Part shown: in pieces, positions 46,461-57,562 of the stretch
How the letters are laid out: each line of letters opens with the position of its first letter
Position numbering within the stretch: position 1 is the first letter of the stretch
Assembly: GCA_964034945.1 (NCBI GenBank)
Contig: OZ035960.1
Span: 116,477,824 to 116,541,823, forward strand
Reading direction: 5' to 3'
DNA from: Chrysopilus asiliformis
Lineage: Eukaryota; Arthropoda; Insecta; Diptera; Rhagionidae
DNA: 64,000 bases
Notes under the pieces: model-generated
What the model saw: only the letters and a program-made list of their open reading frames with translations
What the model was told of the DNA's origin: nothing
Database searches by the model: none
Translations under genes and position numbers: made by a program

Positions 46461-46756
46461 AATTTTAAAAAACCGTTTCTTAGCGAGCTCCTATGATATA
46501 TAAATGATATATAGATCAAAGAAGCTCAATATCTGGCAGCACCTAAAAATATGAATATCTTAATCACAGTCACTGTGAAAAGTTTTTTAAAAGCTATACC
46601 TTCGAGTAGAAGTAGAAACTGATAATGTCGAAGCACACAATTTACAGAAAGCTCACCGCTTCTACAAAATCTCGACTACAAGCAACTGTAACGATCGCTT
46701 TACTTGATCTTTACCCAAACTACAAAAAACATTCTGAAACGATGATGTCGATAGCT

Positions 46757-46816
46757 TAATGTGAAAAGGTCGTATAATACACAGAAATCCTATGCACTTA
46801 TGACCTTTTCACATTA
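46757..46816. repeat. Perfect 15-bp inverted repeat with 30-nt loop
   Basis: TAATGTGAAAAGGTC (46757–46771) pairs with GACCTTTTCACATTA (46802–46816). The flanks (GTCGATAGCT… / …GATCGTCGATG) are partly complementary too, so a longer imperfect hairpin can form. Confidence 0.8.
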
Positions 46817-49800
46817 GATCGTCGATGTGATGCTGGATGCAAAACCGGCCCGGCCCCAAATACATCTCCACCGGAAATCTTGTGGTTGTTTTTTCGTATT
46901 TTTTGTTTCTGCGTTTTGTAGTGGAAATTGGAAGGTGGTAGTGATCGAGCTGAAGTCAAACCCCACCATCCATCCAGATAGTTCACCGGAGTATCGACAT
47001 TGTAATAGACGTTAACGTTAGCTGTGCGCTATTTTAAGTACCGTAGGCGACAATTGAATTTAATCGAGATATTTTATATTATCAACTGGAAGGCAGACGA
47101 AAACTGCCACTAGATTAAAAATAGTGGGACGCAATCGTCCGATTAGATCAGTGCGCGATCACCGTGGTAAAATTAACCTCGTGATTGATGTAGCTAAAAG
47201 TTACCCAGTGGATGATGTTTTAACTTTTTTCTTCAGTTTCCTAAAAAAAAAAACAAAAGTATTCAATCAAATCATTTTTGTTATGCTTGATTCGTTTGTC
47301 CAATAATGTCACGTCACGTATATTAAATGTAAACTGATTAAGCAGCATCAACACCTATCAAAACATTAGTTATTTTAAAAATCATATAATTAAAAATAAC
47401 TATTCACCAATCAGTGGTCAATGTGGTAAATGTGCGTGTATCGCGCTGTTAAATCGTAAACGACGCATCGACCTTCAACACTTTGTAAAAATATTCATTT
47501 TGGTGCTGACATAATTAAATCTTTTCAAAATAAATAAAATAATAAAAAGTATTAGCCGAAGTTGAAAATATTAACCGAACTTGTGACGAATTGAAAAAAA
47601 TAAAATTCAATCAAACTGAAATCAAACTTTTATTTTATGTTTGTGTGATGTTGTCGCGATCATTATTTGATCGATCAATTGTTAAAAGTGCAGCCTACGG
47701 ACTCTTAAAATATTTCTTTCGAATACAATAAAAAAACAGAAAAAGGTAAATCGTCTTTAATGATTTTTCGTTTTATTTGATTTAAGCAATAAATGAAGAA
47801 AACCGATACCCAAATTTTCATAATCCAAAAATATACGTCTTAATTTTAAAATGATGTGCTGCATTTCTCCAAATGGCTACAATACCATATTTGTCATACC
47901 TTCAATCTTCCTGCAGAGTGCCTAAGAAAAATTTCATGTGTCTTTATCCAGGGGCTGCAAACAATTAAGCTTCAATTTTAATACTAACGTGCTGTTCATA
48001 AAGTATGTCATACTTTTAGATGTTGAGGAACAGGGGAGCCTAAAATTAGCTTGACATACTTTATAGACAACTCCTAATAGAGATAAGTTAGTTACTATGA
48101 AGGTAGTTTCCTTTTTGAATTGCAGGGATTTCTCGAAATATGTCGTTTTAAACAAATTATTAATCCTTATATTTGTATATATAAATATATAAATATATAT
48201 TTGTATTTGTTTAGTTGCAAATCGATATTCTGTATAATTGAAATTCAAAAAAATCTGTTGTTTACAGTTTTCAGCCCTGGGCAACAATATATTACTATTG
48301 TAAAAACTAAAAACAAAAGCCGGGGGCAAATTGTGATGAACCCCTGTAATACAATCAATGGCTAAAATTTATTCTCATATACTAAAAAAGTAGATCCACA
48401 AACCGATCTTTATGAGAACCTGAGGTTTATGACTCATAGTATCCAGCGAAGCATAGAAATTATTTTATAAAATAGTTACAACAAACCATCGCATCGGTTA
48501 GCTTCCCTTTCAACAACCCATCCCCCAAACCAGGATGTTCGGGAAACAGCAATTTTTCATTTTCGCTGTTGTTTTTATGCGGCAGCAGCTAATAGTAGGT
48601 AAATGCAACATCGTTAACTGCAATTTAATGACGGTCTATGGCCTAAGAAAAAACTTGCATAACAAATTACCACTTTCCAGTTTAACATACGTCCAGAAAC
48701 AATAATCACACAACTTATACTCGAAATTACGTCACAGAGCGATAGTACAAGTAATAATACAAGTATTTATATGCATTACCTTTTAAAATAAGTGAAAAAA
48801 TATAAGCAACGAGCATTTTGCATTAGCCAGAAGAGTATACTAGTATGTATTATACATAATTTTATGATTTGGTAGTTTGAAAAACAATAATTTGCTGTTA
48901 ATACGGTTTGAGTGAATCAGTTTACATTTTTATTAATGCGATAATAAAATTATGGTTGGTGATCCATGATGAAAACACCCGAATCACTTTTTCTGAATCG
49001 GAATTCTTAACCATCTGAAACGTATTATTTGACTGCCAATAATTCCAATATTTCAGAGATGTATTAAAGTTTGTTTTTCAACCACTTTTTAGCATTCTCG
49101 TTAAATCATGAGTGTATGACAGAGATGTGATTAAAATTTGTTTACATTCTTCAGTTTGAACTAAAGTTTGTTTTATTCGCGGGCATACAAAATTCATATG
49201 TTTTCCAAGCTCAGATCTCCAAAACCTCGGATAAAGAATTTACGAAATGCGCTGTTTTCTGATGCTAAATGGATGTCGTCGTGAATTTGCCTATGGGCTG
49301 AATGTTTATATTTTTGCTTGTGTCCACAAACCGTATGGGGGGGAAACTTGTTTTCGAGAATTTAAGAAATTTTTTATTGAAAAATTATTCATTTAATTCG
49401 AATGAATGTTGGTTAATTTATCTAAGCGTAGAAAAAATTAAGTGGCACAAAATGGATTACGAGTATTATTTAGTCAAAATATTGGCTATAGAAATTTTTG
49501 AACTTTCAAAGGTAATAAAAGTTCTTGTATCACACACGCTTTAATTAATCATTGTTTTCCACTCATTTTCTTGACATGTAGTTCAATTATTATTTAATAC
49601 GCTCAAAATTAAGAATTTAAATTCTCATATATACGCATAAAAATTTAAATTTAACAAATTTCCATAATAATGATTTTAGTTTTGCGTTCATAAAAAATTC
49701 TTCCGAAAAAGTGATGTACTTGTATTTGCCACACATACTCTCGCCCATCCCACGAGAAAATTTTGTGGACCCTCAATCGAAATTTTAAAGACCTTTTTTG

Positions 49801-52354
49801 AGCAAACCGAAACTTTCTTCTGGTGTAAATTCCCTAGATTCAACATGAAAACAGATTGGGTCATTTGATCTTATGTCACTGTTTGCAACCTAAATAATGT
49901 ATAAAATAAAATTTCAAATTGACTTGGTAACTTCTATTTGTTGCTGTACAAACTCGTGACCGATCGTCTATTAACACACAGATGGTATGAGAAAAAACTT
50001 TTAAAAAATTACAAATAGGCAACCTTGTTGCTAATTTCTACTGTACGAAGATTCAAATGTTTAACAAATCATTTAGCAAATTAATGATACCGCCAGAATG
50101 GTATCAATACTTTATGGTGCATCAGAAACTTAAAACTCGTAAATATTTAAGTAAATTTTATATTATTACGTTATTATTGAAAATAATTATACCATGTTAC
50201 CGCTTCAAGTGATATAAAAATAAATATCAAAGGAGACGGTAGTTGGCCTCAAGTCACTCGATAATCAAAAAAACACCAAATTTTAACTTTGAAAATGTTT
50301 TTGTTTAGTTTTTCAAAGTGCTTTGAAAGTACAATGGTTCTATTTTAATTTTCAATATCCATTTCCGACGCAAAAAGTACTTTTTTGAAACTACTATACC
50401 AAGTCCTTTTGGGCAATGCATTTTCAAAGTGGCTTCTTGAAACTCGGTTAAAGAACTTTAAAATTTGCGATACGGAATTTACATGCGCATACATAAAAAA
50501 ATCTGCAAAACTGAAAATAAAATATCAATTTTCACATTTATAATCCTTCATTGATGTGATCAAAATGTGTGTGAAACTTCGTTACTGTATCTCTAGCAGT
50601 TTTTGAGAAATTTAACTCTTTCCACCACACCAACGAAGGGTTAAGAAATCTTAGATCAAATTGGCAAAGCGAAAAATATTGTATGGAGGAGTTGAAGTCA
50701 TCTCACTGGTAAATGGCTTTACAGACGATGCAATCCATATTCAGATTTAAGATTTAAAGCTAACTCCTTACACGTCAAGTTGACTAACCGAACATTTTTA
50801 AGAAATAAAATAAAAAAAAAACTCTTTAATCTTTTTCAATAATTTAACGATTGTGGGATGTGAAAGTCTGATGGAAGCTTGTTCATAAGCGGGTGCGTCT
50901 ATCGTTTCAATTCGGCTATGTACGGTAATTCGGCTATGAAGACTTTAATATTCGTCTAAAAAATTATTTAAATAAAAAGTGATTGTAGTAATTTGAACTT
51001 TATAATATTTGTGTGAATAATCAGAGAAAATGCAAAAGAAATTTAAAAAAAAACCTTTATGAAAATGTTATTATAATTGTGTGAGTAATTAAAAATGATT
51101 TCTATTAAAAAATTTAAATTCCAAAGTGTATACCTGGTGAAGAAGTACTTTTGATGTGAAGTCTTCGAGTGTAGTGTTGAATTTCGAATAACAAATTCCT
51201 CATATGTACCGTTAAACAAATATGCACTCGCTGTCTGGAAATAAGCTTATATTGCTAAAAGTTTTAGGATCTAAAATTCTTGAAATTTTTAACTTTTGAC
51301 TGAATCTGATTTAATTAACACTTTGCGATTCTTCTCTGGGCTATTTCAAATTTAATCTTACAATTAAAATAAAATTTTATCAACTAAATAATTTTCTAAC
51401 TATAATCTTATATCTTGTAAGTTCCAACTAAAAGTTGATAACCCTTTAACGATGTTAATAACCTCAAAACAATTCCGGATTAGCACCTCTCTTGACCGGC
51501 AACTCTTTAATTTTAGCAGGTTTCTATTAATAATATAATGACAACATCAAGTTAGATTTTGAAATATGAATGTATCACAAAAATGACGGATTTTTTTGGG
51601 AAATACTTACAATCTAAAGATGATGATAAAGATTTTGGATACTGCCCAATAATTTCTCGGTACATCTTTTCTGACACAAAGTGAGATTTAATTTCAGTAA
51701 GTGGTAATTAGCTGGCTATGAATAGCTTTGACTTATTAGCAGTAATTTATGTTAAATTAAATATTGCTATGCAGGTACATGCAGAACTTTTGCCAAGAAG
51801 GTCAATGTACAATGCAATGTTTAATTTTGTATGGATTGAAATTTAGATCCACGACGTATTATTCTCATAAGGTAGACAAATCTTTTATTCTACTTTCTTC
51901 AAGGTCTCCACCGGTGCTGTTTTCAGTATTTGCTCATAATTCTTCTTAGTTCATAAGATCGAGGTTTATTGTTTACCCGTTCAAACATCTGTTGATGTTC
52001 ATGCCAACAATTTCTAGTATCAACACCTCGCCCAGTAATTGTTTTTACTTGATAAGAATTGTATTTAAAATTTCTTCAGGTCGTTAATCTTATTTGAAAT
52101 TTATTAAACGATTCATGCCCAAACTATTTTTATTTTACTACGCTATTAGCCTAATCAGTCAATAATGGAATCTTATCAGAAATTACAAAATTTTGATTTT
52201 TATACAAAAAACGTTTTTTGATGAAATCTTTTACTATCTTATTTGTTTAGAAGCATTCGAAATGTAATATCCAACGTCATATTTATTAAGATAACATAAA
52301 ATTTTATGAAATAAAATAAAATAAGTTTTTTTCCCAAAAAAAAAAAACTTTCAG

Positions 52355-55100
52355 ATGGGCAATCTTATGTGTAAAGACAAAATGAACCGCACAAAGGACA
52401 AAAGGAGTCCGATAGATCGTGCGATTGGACGTTGCTCTGATGTATGTAATTAAAATTGACTAACGAATACAGAAAAATTAATTAAAATTTTATTCGTGTG
52501 GAATTTTTTATAGATGTGTCCTTCAACAATCGGCAAAAAGAAGCATTTCTGGGACAAACAAGTGTAAGAAATTTTCGCAAACAGCAAAAATGGATATTTT
52601 AACAATTAAATGAATAATTTTAGATTGGAAACATCTCCACCACTGCAAACTACTCAACCAAAGAGTAATAATGTAAGCAGCAATGGATGGACCACAATTG
52701 CACTAAATGTTCCAGAAGACTCAAGTCCTCCTGTTGCCCCGCCCCGAAAGAAACGACCTTCGATGCTAAATAAGGATGGCCGACCTAATAAAATTAGTAA
52801 CAAGGATTCAAATTCTGTAGATACAATTCCATCTGCTATTTCGGGCCAATCTACGGATAAAATTATAGCAAAGAAAGATACCGCTGTGGGAAGTGATACG
52901 CCTATCAAAACAGATGTTTTTCTTGGTAAAGACCCCACTTCTGAAAAGTGCGTCATATCAGAAAATATTGTTCAAGATCCCATTTCTGAAAAGGACGCCA
53001 CATCAGAAAAGATTCATAATTTACAAAAAGAAGAAGTAACACTGAGAGACACTTTAGAAAACAAGAACACAATACCAGAAGATGGGAAAAATCGGGATAC
53101 TTTATCACCAGACACAGTAGATGATAAAAAAGTAGTTACCGTGACTAGGAAGGTATCTAAAGTCGGCAATAGGAAATCTGATAAGTTTTTTGGTGAAAAT
53201 TTATCTGATTGCCTGTCTGACAAAGCCGTGGAACCAGAATCAAAAACCGACGATGCGAAAATCAGTGCGGAATCTAGTGATCTAAAAGACAACGTAAAAG
53301 CAGAACCTAGTCAAGAATCCGTAGATTCTAAGGATGAAATAAGAGATAATGATAGTGAAAAAACACTAGTTTTTGATCCAGAATATGACTATGATTCAGA
53401 GATCGCTGAACGGATTCGCAAGGAACAAGGAAATATGATTTTTGCTTTATCGTATCAAGTCAATAGAGTGAGTGAACCAGATGAAACTGATCGTAAACCC
53501 GTCGAAGAAGCCCTGATCGTGCCAATACGAAGAGGTTCAAGACATATCTGCGACGATGACGATTCTATTGGACACCATTTGCACAGAACACCTTCACCTT
53601 CAGACTTGGTTGCTCCCAAGAAACCTCAGCGAGACTTTACCAAATATCGAAAATCTCTGGAAAATCTCAACTTGGAGCAAGACAAGGATCATCCTCACTC
53701 TGATACCTTTTCAAAGAGCTCCTCAGAATCCCCCCAGCCACGTCCTTCTAGACGCCATAAACAACAAACAACCCCAACAGAAGAACGCCCACAAAATCCG
53801 AATCTGGATCTGGTACTGGACAGAATAACAATGCCTGATCCAATAGAAGATCGTATTCTTGATTCTCCGCCAAAGCTCCAAATGTCGGATAGTGAGAAAC
53901 TGTTACGCCGAAGTCTCAGTTCCCAACCGTTCCTCACGGCAGATTTAATCGAAAAGATCGCTGAACAAGCAAATACTTTGGCCTTGGCTCAAACCTATTT
54001 GCCGGAACACGACCACATAATAAGCAACGATGGATCCGGCCTTGTATCTCCAAGTTCCAAATTGGAGCAGAGGAAACCGCTCAGCCGGCAATCTTCCCGA
54101 TGTGACCAAGTTCTGGAGGGCGACAGCAAGACTGTAAAGGAGAAACTGGCAACAGAAATTAAAGAATGTGCGAGCCCAGTTTCTACTCCTTTGCCTGGCC
54201 CAGAAGAGGAAAAACTATTGATTCCCACTGTACCAGCAATTCAAACTGAAAAAGTTGAACTGCCAAAAGAAAAACTCTTTGTTGAAATCAAGGAAAGCGT
54301 CAGTCCAGTTGGTTTAGCGACCCCAGATCCACAAAATTCGAGTCCTTCGAAGAGCCCGACAGTTGAACGAATTAGGGCTCCATTTTCAGCAAGAAGTTTG
54401 TCGTCCAACGATGATATTGCGACCGCAGCGAAAGCGTTCCTCGATAGTCACGACCTGCAGCCGGAAGAGGTAAAAAACTATAACATGTTATTATTCTCTT
54501 AACAATTTAATGTGTGTTAGAATTTTATTAAGGATATTTGATTGATTTTTGTTTGTGTTTTTTCAGGTTCTTCGTCTCCTTGAAGATGAATTCGGTGAAC
54601 TTTTACATTCCAAACTCCTTCCCGCTGAGGATCGTCTTTTAATTGACGAATTACGAAAAACGATAGATAAACGTTCACAGAACCAGCCACCAGAAAAAGC
54701 TTCCAATGAAACGAAACTTGTCGAAGATTTCATCGCAAATGAGAAAATTCATTTGGCCAATGATCATCAACATCCGAATCCAAAACCTCACTCTCATCAT
54801 TCTGTAGGGAAATCCTTGAAAAACAAAATTCTTGACGATATCCAATCGAATGAAAAACGTCGTCATAGTATTGAGGAACTGAACTCATGGTTTTCTTCGG
54901 ATAGTGGTGTTGGTGATATAACCACTACTAATAAGCAGACAGAATCTCCGCCGGAAACAGCGGATGTCCGGAAAGAACTGAAAATTGAGTTATCGTCAAA
55001 AACGTTGCCAGAAACTAGTGTCGGAAATGATTCTGATCATAGTCCATTGCTTAAGTATTTAGATGTAGACAAAGTAAATAAATCGAGCGATAAAAACTAA
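52355..55100 (+). CDS. Putative N-acylated, disordered adaptor-like protein (838 aa, 4 exons)
   Basis: Exons 52355–52441, 52514–52563, 52624–54469 and 54567–55100; phases agree. The start MGNLMCKDKMNRTKDKRS has Gly2 and Cys6 in a myristoylation plus palmitoylation arrangement, followed by basic residues, so plasma-membrane anchoring is likely (inference). Residues about 81–90 (PPVAPPRKKR) form a proline/arginine SH3-binding motif (PxxPxR and PxxxPR both present). Most of the rest is Ser/Thr/Asp/Lys-rich and probably disordered. Two similar segments, KEKLATEIKECASPVS and KEKLFVEIKESVSPVG, are an internal repeat. Near the exon 3/4 joint a helical block (DDIATAAKAFLDSH, then VLRLLEDEFGELL) looks like the one folded part. 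The ATG directly follows a 3' splice site, implying upstream non-coding exon(s). Family not recognised. AATAAA at 55238–55243. Confidence 0.8.
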
Positions 55101-56004
55101 TTTAGATTTATATTCTATAATTTTTTTTGTTGTATATTACTTTTTTCTTCAGTTAATCGAAATGTTATTGTTATCGAATACAAATCTTACATAAATTGTT
55201 GTATTATTGCTAAATTCAGGTGCTCAGAAATATCGAAAATAAATAAAATTTATTAATTTTGTGTAGGATTTTTTCTTTATTTCGGCAAGGGAAGATAAAA
55301 TGTCCTCAATACAAGAGTTGTACAGATTGTTTACAATACGTATTTTGCGTACTTGTTTACAGGCACCAAAATTATAGTAAAGAATGTAAACAATTGGTTT
55401 CCTTTTTCTTCTTTTTTCTAGTAACTGCAATACTCTAGTGACTACAATATTCAAATTATAATTCGAAAACGGCCGAATGAAATCATAAATCAAAAAGTTA
55501 CATTATTCAGATTTATTTAGTCGTTTTTTGATCTATTAAATGTTAAACGATTCCTCGTGAAAGTTTGATTTTTACTTCAATAGAAAAATCTTTCGATTTG
55601 AGCAGGAATTCCCAGAAATTTCAGAGATAGTTGTATACAAATAATGCCGTGTATTTTGTTGTTGTTCACAAAAACGTTAACAATTTGTACTATTTTACGA
55701 CGATAACAACCAATTTAATACTTTTTGTATAAACCACCCCTAATATAATTAAAGTTCAATTTTAATATAAAAATCAGTTAACTTTCAAAAACACTGTCTC
55801 AAAAAAAAATTTTATCGAAGAATGCCATTAAAAACAAGAAAATATTCTAATCGCGTTGTCAATTATTTTGATTGAAAAATTCCAGCAAAAAGTATCAAAT
55901 TGCGACAATACCAGAGTTATTTATTTTTAACGTAATTTTGAATTTTTATTTATCGTTAATAGAACAGTAATTGCCAAATTAAGAACGTTTGTAATAATTT
56001 AAAA
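55101..56004. other. Intergenic, non-coding
   Basis: Contains the 3' UTR and AATAAA (55238–55243) of the preceding gene. The remainder is AT-rich upstream sequence of the next gene, with no clear promoter motif. Confidence 0.45.
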
Positions 56005-56986
56005 ATGAAATCTTCGAAAACTTCTTACAATTATGTTGGAAAGCAAATTCCAAATCGTGTTTTAAGATGCAACGGCTTGGATGGTAAGACTTTGTGGCAA
56101 CGAATTTTGCACTTCCATAAATTTAAGATATGGGAAATTTTCCAGGTGACGGTGATGGGAATGCGAAGAAAGTTTTGCCGGCTGAAACTGACCAATTCCA
56201 AGTTTGCCATTCGTGCAATAAATGCAAAGCCTGTCCAACTATAGAGGATCCCATAGCCTCGACAATAGACGCCGAAACTGTAAACATGCAAAATACGTAT
56301 CCTCTAATGGACACAGGATGTACCACCCCACAAATGCTTACTCCGGAAATGATGCAAATGACGTCAAATGGGGAATTCATGCAAATGCAGATGCCACCAC
56401 CGGGAACTTCAATTCCCTTCACAGGGCATAGTTCAATGCCCATGCAAGGTCAAATGATGTCGATGCCGGTGTCCTTCCCAGTCAATAGGCAAATAACTCC
56501 TCCTGGAAGCACTACAAACACTTCCAAATCGTCGCAAAAGGGTGGCCAATCAGCCTGGAGCGGGGCTGAAAACGCGCAATCACCTTCGACACAGTTTCAG
56601 TATCCTTTCGGCGGCGTCCAATATCCTTCGTCGATCCCTATGCAATTTTCTGGAATGCAGATGCAGTACCCCTCGATCCCGACGAATTCTGGAATGCTTA
56701 TGGGAACCTCAATCCCGGTGGGTCATTCACTTCCATTCAGCCCCAACGCTATGCCAAATACCGTTATGTACAATTACCAGATGCAAAATCCTGATTGCCT
56801 GGGCTCAAATTCTATAACCAAGCAGATACCAGGTGGGTAAGATATTTTAGCTTTTTTAAGAATAGTTTTAACTTAAAAGGACTTTTTTTGATGGAATTAA
56901 TTTTAGGCACTGGTCTAGTTATCAGCCATACCAATGATTTAAAGGTTACAGAAGGAGCACGTTGCTGCTCTAAGAAAAATAGGTGA
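56005..56986 (+). CDS. Met/Gln/Pro-rich protein with CX2CX2CX2C motif (281 aa, 3 exons)
   Basis: Exons 56005–56083, 56146–56832 and 56907–56986; phases agree. It starts MKSSKTSYNYVGKQIPNRVL. Exon 2 opens with a Gly/Asp stretch and then a four-cysteine cluster, VCHSCNKCKACPTIED (C-x2-C-x2-C-x2-C, about residues 46–55), which could bind zinc or an Fe–S centre. The remaining ~190 residues are low-complexity, with repeated MQM/SMPM/QYPS-type words (EFMQMQMPPPG, SMPMQGQMMSMPV, MQFSGMQMQYPSIP). The C-terminus has a CC pair (ARCCSKKNR). No membrane span or known domain. The order of a small cysteine knuckle and a Met-rich tail is unusual, and I do not recognise the family. AATAAA at 57097–57102. Confidence 0.7.
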
Positions 56987-57562
56987 AAAAAATGTTGTTT
57001 AAAGGTCTCTCATGGTTTTCCTTTCTTTTTTTGGAATATCAAATTCTGTCGTAAATTTAGCAACGAACTATCTAAAAGATTGTGATCTAGAAAAATAATA
57101 AAATTGTTTTGTTCTCAAATTAATTTTTATTTTTAAATTCTGGTGATTATGATTATTTTTAGCACATTGAATGGTGTTCAAAAAAACAATTTTTTTGATT
57201 ACATTTTACCAAAAAGTAATTTTTTCATCAATTCCTATTTACTACAAAAACGTTAAAAACGGTTTAGAAATATAAAAATTCAGATGACCAAGGATTGAGC
57301 ACATTCATAAAAACAGACAGTAGTAGATAAGAGGTGACGAAGTAGATTCACGAAGAAACTGAGGTAGACCGGTATCATTGAGTGAGGAAAATCTCGGACA
57401 AGAAGAAGAAGTGCGACATTTTTCCAAAATGGACGACTAATTTGTTTCAATCAGTGGAGGTTTTCGTACTTTTCAACAGTTTAGTGTGGTTTTTGGACGA
57501 TAAGAGGTTGTTTATTTAAAAGACTAGTCTCTTGAGTGCACGCTTAATAAAAAAATTCATAA
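56987..57562. promoter_or_regulatory. Intergenic region upstream of U1-70K
   Basis: The left part holds the 3' end of the preceding gene (AATAAA 57097–57102). The last ~250 bp before 57563 are less AT-rich and likely the U1-70K promoter and 5' UTR. Confidence 0.4.

Larger units (their letters stand above)
42667..52354. other. Gene-poor region, 9.7 kb
   Basis: No coding exon could be supported on either strand. It may include the promoter and non-coding 5' exons of the gene starting at 52355, because the ATG there follows directly after a CTTTCAG acceptor. It contains AT-rich DNA, repeat fragments (46280–46460) and an inverted repeat (46757–46816). A stretch richer in GC at about 46800–47200 may be a promoter/5' exon area or an old repeat. 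Confidence 0.4.
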
